The notes beneath the pieces are model-generated. The model was not told the DNA's origin. It did not search any database and worked only from the letters and a program-made list of their open reading frames with translations. A stretch of DNA of 64,000 nt from Roseiconus lacunae (lineage in GTDB: Bacteria > Planctomycetota > Planctomycetia > Pirellulales > Pirellulaceae): assembly GCF_008312935.1 (NCBI RefSeq), contig NZ_VSZO01000015.1:186001-250000 (forward strand). Direction: 5' to 3'. The position numbers and the translations under genes are program-made. Shown here in pieces: positions 50,101 to 62,100 of this stretch; positions within the stretch are counted from its first letter, which is position 1, and every line of letters begins with the position of its first letter.

Positions 50101-53100
50101 AGCCGGAAACCGTTGCCGATCGTTTGTTCGAAGAAGCTGCCTTTGGGATTCCTTCGAAAACGAGCGCTTCGAAACCCAGCGAATTCAGTCGAGTCATTCG
50201 ACCTTTCGCAGCCGAGAAGTTCGTCGAGATACCCGGTGTCAGTGGCGCCGGAATCGGTACGCTTGCACTGACGGTCGGTCCCGCGGGTGCGGTTTATGTC
50301 AGCGGCGGCGTGGGACGGAATGAACTTTACAAGATCACGTCGGTGAACAATCCGGCTGGTTCACTTCAGCGGTTGACCGCCCTACCGACATCGACACCAA
50401 TCTACGATCTCGTTTTCGATGCTTCCGGTCAACTTTGGGCATCGACCGGTGGCGAAGGTTTATTGCAACTCGATCCAAATACCGGCGCGGTATTGGACCG
50501 AATCGGAGCGGGAGTCGCCTTGGGACTAGCCGCCATTCCGGGTGCGGCAGAGATTTATGTCTCGACGACGTCGGGAATCAGTCGACTCGATACCTCGACT
50601 CGGCGTTTGATTCCCTTCAGTGACATTCGCGTCGATGCGATGGCGGTCGCCAGTGACGGAACACTTTATGGAACCGCATGGCCCGAAGGCGGGCAGGTGT
50701 TGCGTTTTGATTTTCGCGGCCGCGCGGAATCGTTGGTCACCGTCGAAGGCCGCGCCGAATCGTTAGCCATCGGTCCGGCTGGGTCACTCTACGAAGACGC
50801 ACTCCTGGTCGGGCACGAGTCCAGAGGTGTGATCTCAGTCGTCGACCCGTTGTCGCTGCGACAAACCGTGGTCGCAAGCGGTGGCGACGGACGTGTCGAA
50901 GGACTACAGCCGATTTCTGGCGGGCGTTTTCTTGCGACACAGGGAGCACAGCTTGACGTGTTCTTCACCGTCGCGGCGCCACGCGTGATCGAAACCCGTT
51001 TGAAAGAAGGCAGCAATCAAGCCGAATTGATCTTTGACGTTGCCTTGTTGCAATCGACGAGTGATCCGGCGGCCGGAAACAACCGCGCGAACTATGGTCT
51101 GCGTAACCTCGATACCGGGGAAAGCGTCACGATCGGTGCGGTCGCTTATGACGAGGCTTCGAAACGATCCAGCTTGCTGTTCGAATCGCTATCGCCGGCC
51201 GAGTACGAGCTGACCGTTTCGCCTGAAGTAGAAAGCGAGCAAGGGATCGCGATCGGCGGCAATGGCTTCGCGACTACCTTCCGTGTCTTCGAAGATGTTT
51301 CGATCTCGACCTCGGTTTCCTACGAGAACACTCGAATTAATCGTGCCGACGGAACCGTGCTATTCGATGTCATCGTCCACAATGACGCCGACTTTGATAT
51401 CGCCGGTCCGATCAATGTAATCTTCAACCAACTCGGTGACGAATCGGTTGTCTTCTTCGGTAACGATGGGGCGCCGACAGACGCCAATGGCTATCAAGTT
51501 CTCGGCGACGGAAGTGTGCTGGAGGCCAACTCGAGCTCCGCGCCGCAAACGATTACGATCGCGAATCCAAATTTGTTGGATCTCAACTTTGATCCGCGAA
51601 TCCTAGCGACACTTCCGCCGAATCAGTTGCCGCTGTTTAGTTCCACTCCGCAGCAAGCGGCGGCGTTTGATGTGGAATATGAATACGTTGCCCAAGCCAG
51701 TGATCCCGACGGGGCGACGATCGATTATGTCTTGGCGGCGGCTCCCGAAGGAACACAGTTCAATCCGGACACCGGACAGATCGTATGGACGCCCGGCAAG
51801 CAAGCGACGCCGCAAGTCGAATTCGAAGTCCGTGCCTATGACGCGCGAGGTGCGTACAAGCGACAACAGTGGATCGTGGACGTCAGCGGAGCGAATCACG
51901 CACCGATACTCGCCCCGATCGAGGATGTCTTTGCGACCGAAGGCGATCTTATCGAAGTGCCGGTCAGCGCGTTCGATCCCGACGGTGACGACTTGATCTA
52001 TTTTGCTGACAAGCTTCCACCCGGCGCCGTATTCGATTGGGCCAGCCAAAAACTACGCTGGCGTCCCGATGGCGATGCCGCCGGTGTTTATGAAAACGTG
52101 ACGTTGATCGCAAGCGATGGCTTTGTCGAATCCAGCGTCACTTTCGAAATGGTGGTCGCCGCAAACAATGTCTCGCCGACACTGCAACCGGTTTCGCCAA
52201 GGACGATCAACGAAGGCGACGAGATTTCGATTCGGCTGTTCGCCGAGGATGAAGATGGTGATTCGCTGCGTTACCTGGCTCCGAGTCTTCCGCCAGGTGC
52301 GTTTCTAGATCCGAACACGGGCATCTTCGAATGGACTCCAGGCTTTGATCAACACGGCGTTTACGACTTGGATTTCTTAGTCGACGACGGTCAAATCACG
52401 ACGCAGCAATCGACGACCATCACGGTTGAAAACATCAATGGGCAAGTGCGCTTCCCAACCATCGATCCGACGGAGATCTTCGAAGGCCAGACGTTTAACC
52501 TACGTGTCGCCGCGTTCGATCCAGAATCCCCGGTCGCCCCCACCAGTCCTGTCGCAACGACCGGAGATTTCTACGTTGATTATGAATCATTCCTACCGAC
52601 GTTGACCTATCAGGTCACCGGTCTGCCCAGCGGGGCAAGTTTCGACGAAGAACGCCAATTGTTGACCTGGACACCGGGATTCAACGATTCCGGAAACTAC
52701 GACATCACGTTCACGGCAACCGACGACGGCGATGGAACGGGGACTCCGACCAGCGATACCGTGGTGGTTTCGCTGCAGGTTGCCGATGCAAATTTCCCTC
52801 CGGTCATCGAATCGATCGACGCCCAAACGATCGCGGTCGGCGAGACGTTGCAAATCCCGGTCAGTGTCTCCGATTTTGAAGGTGTACCGCTTTCCCTTGA
52901 TATTCGCTTTGGCGAATCGACAGTCTTGCCGGACTTCGCAAATTTCACCGACAACGGCGACGGAACGGGGCTGTTGGAACTAGCCCCGGTGCCGGGCGAT
53001 CGAAGCGATCTCCTGGTGACGATCATCGCGAGCGAGACGACCGGTCCGCTGCCGCTGACTTCGCAGTCGCAGTTCACACTACAAGTCACCAGCGAGAACG

Positions 53101-56100
53101 AACCACCGAAGCTGGCCCCCTTGTTTGAAAGCGTCGCGGTCGTCGGCAATCAATTCGTCGTCAATGTCCTCGTCGAAGATGATGATCAAGATACCCTCGA
53201 TGTCACTGCCACGGGCTTACCCGCGAACGCACAATTGATCGACACCGGCGTCTATGGTCGATACCAATTCACCTGGACTCCGACGATCGCCGATCAAGGT
53301 CAGCACACGATCACGTTCACCGCCAAAGACAGCGGTAACGGCGACCTTGCCAATCAGCTCACCACGACACAGTCGATCACGTTAAATGTTCGTGAAAGCA
53401 ATACGCGCCCGAACCTTGATCCGATCGGTCAGAAAACGGTTGCCGAAGGCGAAACGCTGACGTTCACCGCGATGGGAAGTGACGGCGACGGCGATGTGGT
53501 TTCCTATTCAGCCGCATTGATTGCCGGCGGTCAGTCAGCACCTTTGCCAACCGGGGCTACCTTTGATCGCGCAAGCGGACAATTTCAATGGACGCCATCG
53601 CTGGCTCAATCGGGGACGTATCGTATCCGCGTGACCGCAACCGATGGGGCCGGGGCACGCAGCGAAGACGTCTTTGTGACGGTCACCAATACAAACCAAG
53701 TACCCTCCTTCAGTACGCTTCCGAAACTATTCACTCGTGAAGGCGACCAACTGATCTTTTCCGTCAACGCCGGGGACGCCGACGGAGAGTCGTTGACCTA
53801 TTCCTTTGAAGGAACGAAGCCAAGCGGATTTAATTTTGATCCGCTTTCGCGAACGGTGGTTTGGGACGTCGACTATCAGTCAGCGGGCGAGTACACGCTG
53901 CGGTTCAAGGTCAGCGATCCAATCGGGGCTCGCGATTCGTTGGAAGTCAACGTTCGCGTCCTTTCGACCAACCGTTCGCCGGTGCTCGCCTTACCGTCGC
54001 TGCGACAAGCTCAGATTGGTGAGCTGCTTGAGATTCCGTTGTTGGCGACCGACCCGGATGGCGATGCGGTCACGGTTTCGGCGGATGACCTACCCGCCGG
54101 GGCGACATTGGATGCCGACAATGTGATTCGCTGGACCGCGGCAAGTTTCCAGGCCGGAACATACACCGTTCGTGTCACGGCCGATGACGGGGACTTACAA
54201 ACCGAGCGACCGATCACGATCGTCGCGTCGATCGAACCCGCCGGTCCTCAAGTTCAAATCGTCACCACCCCCAGTTTCCCCGCGACACCGGGCCAGCCGA
54301 TCACGATCGAGCCGATTGCCGACAGTGATGTCGAGCTATCCGGCGCGAGCGTTTCGATTGACGGGCGAGTACTACAGCTTGACGCTCTCGGACGCGCGAC
54401 ATTTGTGTCCGATCATCCGGGGCGATTCGAAATCACGGCGGTCGTCACCGATGCGGAAGGCCGCACGACGACTGTCACTCGGCCGCTCTATGTGCGTGAC
54501 CCGTCGGACTTGAGTGCTCCGAGGATCGAAGTCCTCCAACTCGCACCGCCCGTCTTTACCGAACCGCGTGACATCATTGTCAACATTTCTGACGTTGGGC
54601 TTGCCGACTACAGAATCGAGTTGCTGCCGCGCGGTGGTAGCGGTGCGCTGTTGATTGCCGAAGGCACCACCAGCATCACGCAGAACATCGAAATCGATCC
54701 CGGCAGGTTTGCCAACGGTTTCTATACCCTCCGCGTCACTGCGAGCGATTTCGGAGGTCTTGAGTCCGAATACAACCATGCGATCGAGATCAATTCCGCC
54801 ACGAAAACGGCGGCCTTGATTGAAACAGCCGACGACATGATGTTGACCTTGGCGGGAATCGATGTGCCGATCACGCGCGTCTATGATTCGCTGCTGATGA
54901 CGTCGGTTGGTTCCTCGTTTGGAACCAAGTGGTCGTTGCCGCTACTTGATCCGCAGCTTTCACTGAACGTCGGCGGAGTTGCTGGGAATGAGTTCCAGGC
55001 GATCACGGATGCCGGACGAGTTTACGTGACCTTACCGTCAGGCGAACGCGTCGGATTTACGTTTGCACCGGTCAGCCAAATGGTCGGTAGCATCGAAACA
55101 TTCACACCACGTTGGGTCGCCGATAGCGGTGTGGCGTGGCAATTGGAGTCACGCGATGCGAATCTACGTCAGGCAGGCGATGGTTACTATTCGGTTGGCA
55201 GTGGCTTGCCGTACAACCCTGGGCTGGTCTCCGAAGGAGATATCGCATTCACACTTGTCTCACCGACCGGCGAACGCCACTCGCTAGCCAAACGGGGAAG
55301 TGGATATCGTTTGCATCGCATCAGCTCTGCCAACGGCCTGACCTCACTCCGGGTCACCGACAGCGGTATCATCGCGCCCAACGGCGAACGTTTGACCATC
55401 GTCCGCAACAACGAAGGCCAAACCAGCGAACTCGTCGGGCCAAACGGCGAACACCGATTCTATCGTTATGACGACGACGGAAAGTTAACGCTGACGCTTG
55501 ATGCGAAGCGCAACGAACGCGTCTTTTATGGCTATGACACAACCAATCGATTGACGTCGATCAGTGGCACCGGATCGGCCGGGCGTTCCTACCGATATGA
55601 CCAAGACGGTTCCTTCATCGTCAACGAGGTGCAATCTCATTTGGGCGGATCCCGCCAGCTGATTGCATCGCCGATCTCAGGCACACTGGGCCAGACCCCG
55701 AACGTTTACGCCTTCACGATTACCGAGGGCGAATTGCGAATGCCTGCTTCGGGTGGTCTAACCATTGGAATGGATGTCCAGAATGCGACCGGACAAATCC
55801 GTGGGCTCGTCGCCGGAACCACAACGAACAACGCGGGCCATCAGGTTCAAACCTACACGATTGAGTCTGCAGGTACTTATGAAGTCGTCATCGAAGGCGG
55901 TGATGGTGCCGCCTTTGATTTGCGTTTCTATCTGGTTGCCGACGTTAACCAAGATGGCGCAGTAAACGCGATCGACAGCTCACTTCTCAACAACGCTTTC
56001 GGAACGGCTACTGGCGAGAACGGTTATGTCGCGGCCGCAGATGTTGATCGAAACGGTCTGGTCGACGACGTTGATCGGTCCGCATTGGAAGCGAATTTCG

Positions 56101-59100
56101 GAGCACAGCTGAACCAAGCTCCAGAATTTGTCGGCCCGGCATTCACTTCTCGACGAGTTACCTCGAGCTTTGTCGCCACGATCGACGAGGGATGGGAAGA
56201 CGCTGAGAACGACGAACGTCTAACGACGATCTCGTCTGCGGACAATGCATCGGTTCAGGCACTCGGTGGCGGATTGGTTCTCGTCACGCCGTCGGTAAGC
56301 GAAGGCAACGTTACACTGACGATGACCTCTGATGACGGGGTGTTGCAATCTTTTGCCGCAACCCAAACCATTGAGGTCCAATCGGATGCTTACACATCGC
56401 TGATTCTCGATCGACTCGATCCGTCACTACGGATCGGACAGTCGATTCAAATCGGTGTCTTTGGCATCTTGAGCGATGGAACGCGGGAGCGATTGTCGCC
56501 AGGGGACATCGAATTCGAGTCACTGTCGCCTGATCTTTTTCAGGTGACGGACTTGGGATTTGTGGTCGGTCGCGGTGTCGGGAACGGGGCGCTGCGCGTC
56601 AGTGCCTTTGGCATTTCCACCGGTACGGCGGTCAACGTCGGTGGGGCACCCCGGGAATTTATCGATGTCTATCCCGATAGCTATGTTCTCTCACCGGGAC
56701 AAGATCGCGACTTCATCGTCCGCCAACGGCTCGCACAAGATGTGCTTGATGTGACCGCAGACGATCAAACACATTACTTCGTCGAAGACGCTTCGATTGC
56801 CACGATCGATCAATCCGGTCGATTGACAGCACTGGCGACCGGGACAACCAAGGTCACGGTCGTTCGCGGCGGCAAAACTTTTGAAACGACGTTCCACGTC
56901 ACCGCACCTTCTACCGATACCGAAGTCGGACCGAGCGGAGGAATCATTGCCGGCCAGGATGGGATCACGGTGGGCATTCCCTCGATGGCCTTTGATCAGG
57001 TCGTTGACATCACAATCGATTCAGCGACGGAGTCCGATCTGCCGTTCTCGCTTCCACCTGGATTTTCGTTCGCCGGCGGGGCTCAGATTCTGGGAGTTCC
57101 CGATCAAGCAAATCATCCCTTGCAACTGTCGATGCCGGCAGGTGCGGGCTTAAACGAAGGCGACGTGACCTATTTGTTCCGTGAAGTGGATGTGCTGCGT
57201 GAAGACGGCGGAACGTTGACGACGTGGATGATCGTGGACGTGATGAAGGTCGGTGACGACGGCCAGATGCACACCACCAGTCCCCCGAACGTTGGTGTAT
57301 CGGGACGAATCCTTGATGGAAACAACAACCTGTTTCAGTTCAGTTCATCGGGCATGATGTTCGCCGCCGCGCCGGGCTTGTTCACGGCGTTGGGCGCCAT
57401 GTCCGATCTGGGCACTCGGATCACGACGTCGGGTGATGCCCAGTTCGGCAATTCCGTCGTCAGTATGGACGCGGCCATCGACGACGCGACTGACGGTTCG
57501 ACGAAGTACTACGCGGCGAACGATGCCTTTGGCACCTTCCTCGTTCCCGCGGTTTACTCGATCGATTATGTCCTCACACAGTACCGAACGACACCGGGTG
57601 GTCTGGTCGAAACGGCAAACGAAAATGTTTCGATCCAGACCGGGACGATCCCCAACATCATTCTGCCATCGGTCCCACGGTCTCAAAGCCGAAACACACC
57701 GCCGTCACTGTCCAATGCGAAATTGGTTTCGCCGTCGGGTGATGAATCCTTCAAAATCGAAATCAAAGGCAAAGACTTCGTCATGGAGAACCCCTACAAG
57801 GGTTCGCCGCTCCTTGACGGTTCGACACTTGGGACCAAAGTCGAGGACCTCTACGTCACTCTGGAAATCGGTGCAAGAGATACGTTCAATACCGATGGGT
57901 CTCGGTTGGTCCTAGGCGGAAAAGATATCGTCATTCCGGGGGACAAGCTAACGCTCGATGGTGAAATCTTGAGCTTCGAGATTCCTGCCGGGGCACAGGT
58001 CGCCGGTGCGATCATCACCGTCACTCGCCCGATGGACTTACCGACCGACAATGTTTTCGAACGCCAAGAATTGACTAGCAATCCGGTTCAGTTTCTGCCT
58101 GATCAGCGCTACGCGATGGTTGCATCGGGCGCCGACGGAAAGGTCCTCGTCTATGACATCTGTGCGACGTTGACCGATGGGCAATTGGATCTCTCTTGTC
58201 AAGTACCGGAGCCAGATTCGGAAACAAAACTCAATCCATTTACCAGGGCGGCCATCACCCTTGTCGATGGTGAATCGGGTGACAAGCTCACACCTCGCAA
58301 GACCACGCCGACACCGGATGGATCGCGGTTCTATGTCACACTCGAGCAAGGTGCGATTGCCGTTGTTGATACCGTCGCGCTACAGCAAATCGACACAATT
58401 CCGGATGTGCAAGACAAACCGGAAACGCTCGGTGTCAATGCGATCAAATTGCCTGCAGGTGCCAAGCCATTTGACCTCACCTTCGCGCCAACCGGCCGGC
58501 GGTTGTATGTCTCCGACTATCGCAAGGCCAACGTGTATGTCGTCGATACCGATCCGTACTCACCAAACTACAACACGACGATTCAAACGATCGCGTTTCC
58601 ACGATCCGTCTCCGGCGTCGGTTTGGTCGGACTGATCGGTTTGCGTGGCTTAGCGGTCGACAACAACGGAAATCGACTCTTCGTCACTGCTCCGAAGGAA
58701 GATCTCTTCAACGTTCGAGGCGGGACCGAAGGCGTCGTCCTCTCGCTACCGCTGCGCGACGAGGATGGCAACTTCTTGGAGACCCTGGTGTTCGATCCCA
58801 GTAAGGACGAACAGGCCGTGACCGTTGTTGGGCCGGGACCATACGAGATTTCCGCGACCGATGATCCCAAGGTGATGTTAATCGCCGACCGCGTCGCCGA
58901 TTCTCATGGTTTGACGGTAATTCGGGAGCAAAAGGAAGGACCATGGCAGTATGAGAACGTCGAATTCCAAGGCTATGGGGCAATCCCAAGACTGGTCGAA
59001 GGCCGCGGGACGCAGGTCCATGGCGTCAGCAACGCGCAAGGCGTCGAGTACATTCCCGCCAACGCGTTCGAAGACAAAATCGGTGAGCACCCTGCGTACG

Positions 59101-62100
59101 CCGTTGTCTCGGGCTTTCGTCAGTTTGTCCAAGGGGACCCAAAGCATGACCCCGGACTCGGGCCGTTCTTTGCCTACAACGCCTATCAGACCGACGCGTC
59201 AGGATTGACTCAGTTTGAATTGATCGCCGCCGGCGGAACGATCGGACTGATTCGAAATCCCCTTGGAAGCTTCGACGATCCGTTGACAAAGCCTCGCTTG
59301 ATCGCCGCGACCACGCCGATCGTCAATGGTTTTACCGATGACGTCGCGGTCTCCCTGCAAAGCGGAATGGTGCTGGCGCCCCAACAGGCGCAAGACATCG
59401 TCACCGGTTATGATCTCTCTTCGATGATCAAGCTCGTTGAGGATGAAGCGAAGGGGGATTCCGTTCCAACTTGGAGTCAGATTGGCGAAGACCCTGCTGC
59501 CAGCGGCCCGCTTTCGCGTTTGCTGCGAGGGCCGCTTTCGACGTTGCCGATCGATCGCGTTGATCCAAAACTTGCCGAAGCAGCCGACTATCGTTTCCAT
59601 GCGATTCCGGTCGGCGGCGATCGAATTCTGGCCTACGGGGTGCCAAACATTGGTCCCGATGGCAATTCTCCCAACACGTATGCACCGCTTCCCGGCGGCA
59701 ATCTTCCGCGTGGTATATCGGTCCAGCCTGCGGCTTCCGGTGACCTACTTGCGCTCGCGCCAACGCCGTACAACCAAACGCCTTCCGCGCTGGGCTTTCC
59801 CGCTCGTCCGCTGGAAGTCGAAGCGGGTATCAATGCCATGGTCGAGGTCCATTCCGGTGCGGTGCAGCAGCGTGTCCCGTTGGTCACTTACCGCAGTTTG
59901 GAAACGGATCGCGGTCTGGTGTTGCACTACGATTCCCTTCGCGCCGACCCGCGGCCGATTCATCACCTGAATCTGACCGCGCTTGACGAAGCAAACTACG
60001 ATGAAGCCAACGACCGGCTTGTGTATCAAGTCACCGCAATCGGCGCCGACGGAAAACGTTATTCCAGCGAAGGGATCGATCTCGACACCGCCAATCGCTA
60101 TGACTTGCCCGAAGGCTACGCCGTCTTTAAGTTGCCCGAAGCGAAAGCCAAGCATACCTACGGTGTCGGGCTGCAGGTCGATTTATCCGACGCACCGACA
60201 GGTCTCTACACGTTCGAAGTCAGCTATGGTTTGATGCGCCGCAGCGGCGAGACATTCGACGGACGCGTGGTTTCGCAGACCTCGATCGAAGCCGTCGTGA
60301 ACGAGAAGGACAGTCCGTTCGGTGGCGGTTGGAATATCGAAGGGTACATGCGGATGTATCCCGGAGATGCCGGCGTCCTACTCGTCGATGGTAACGGACT
60401 GGAGCACATTTACCTGGCTCCCGAAGACGGGACGAATCTATACACCGCAACGGTCGAGGACTACGCGGAACTTCGCTTCGAGAACGACCGGTTCTATCGC
60501 CGGATGCGCGACGGGACCGTCCAGGTCTTCGACAAAGACGGTTACCTCGAATCGTCAACCGACCGCAACGACAATACGACCCAGTTCATCCATGAAGGTG
60601 GCAAGCTCATCGAAGTGATCGACCCGGTGGGATTGAAAACGGAATTGGTATACTCCGGTGACTTCCTTTCCTCGATTGTTGATCCCGCCAACCGTATCAC
60701 ACGGTTCAGGAATCTTGAAGGCAATCTAATCAGTATCACTCATCCCGACGACGCCGAACACACGTTCGAGTACGACTATACGCACAAGGAAGATCCAGAG
60801 ATCGGCGTGCACCTGATGACAGGTCAACGGCTGCCTCGTGGGAACGATCCGACGGACTCTTTCGGAGCATCCTTCGAGGACGAGTACGAATACCACGAGC
60901 TGAGCGGACGCTTCATCAGTGGAGAGCGGGTGGACGGGAAAACCACCACGTTGACCCCGGCGCAACTCCTGTATTTGGCTGACCCTGAAAAGCTTCACGA
61001 TCCCCTTGAATCGGAGACGCTGCACATCTTGTCGAGCCCCGCGACGGCCGAGCTCAGCGAAAACCTGATCGACGAATGTGGTGGCGAACCGAAGGAATCG
61101 TCGGAGACCAGCTACACCGCCAAAGCCGTCCACACGGATTTCAAGGGAACTCGACGCGAGTTCAAGATGACGAAGTTTGGTCAGTATCACGACTCGCGAG
61201 ACGACGAACGCAAAACGAAACAAGTCGGCCGTGGTGAAAACGGTGGTCGGGTCGAAGTCGAGAAAGATGCGGTCGGCAATTTGATCTGTTATGTCCGCGA
61301 CGAATTTGGAAACGTCGTCTCACAAACCGATTTTCCCGACGGGACAGCCGCAACCGAAACGATCACCTACGACTATGACCCTCGGTTCGGCTATTCGGAA
61401 TCGTACAACATTCCCGTGGAAACCGTTGATGCGGTCGGACGCGTCACGCTGCACTCGCTTGACCCCAACGGGAACATTCTTCAAACGGTCATTACCGATC
61501 CACGTGCACCCGAGGGAAGCCCTTCGACGACGACGCAAAGCTTTACTTACGACGAAGCTCACGGATATCTGCCGGATATCGCGACCGACGCGCTGGGCAA
61601 TCAGATCGACCGAAACTACAACGCCCAAGGCTTGATCAGCCAAATGATCTTTGAAGATGGGGTGAGAAGCTACACCTACTATCCTTCGGGTCACGTCAAA
61701 ACCGTCACCGATGCCAACGGCTTCGAGACGGAATATGTCCGTGATCCGATGAACCGGATCACCAAAGAAATCAAACGTGGTCTGCCCGGCGAAGCGGAGG
61801 TCACACGTCACTATGAATTCGATGCGCATGGCAACGAAGTCCGAAGGGTTGACGCCGACGATGTGATTTCGACGACCCAGTGGGACGTCATGGACCGACA
61901 GAAGACGCGAATCGAAGCTGTCGGAGAGTTGGATCTAAAGACTGAATATGCCTACGCACTTGGTGAACTCAGTACCGACTATGCCATCGCAGGGGAATCC
62001 GGTGGCGACGTCCACATCATCCGGCAGCCGGACGGTGAAGCGATCGCAACGGTCTACAACGCCTACAACGAGGCCGTCGCCAGTTACGATCAGCTTGGGC

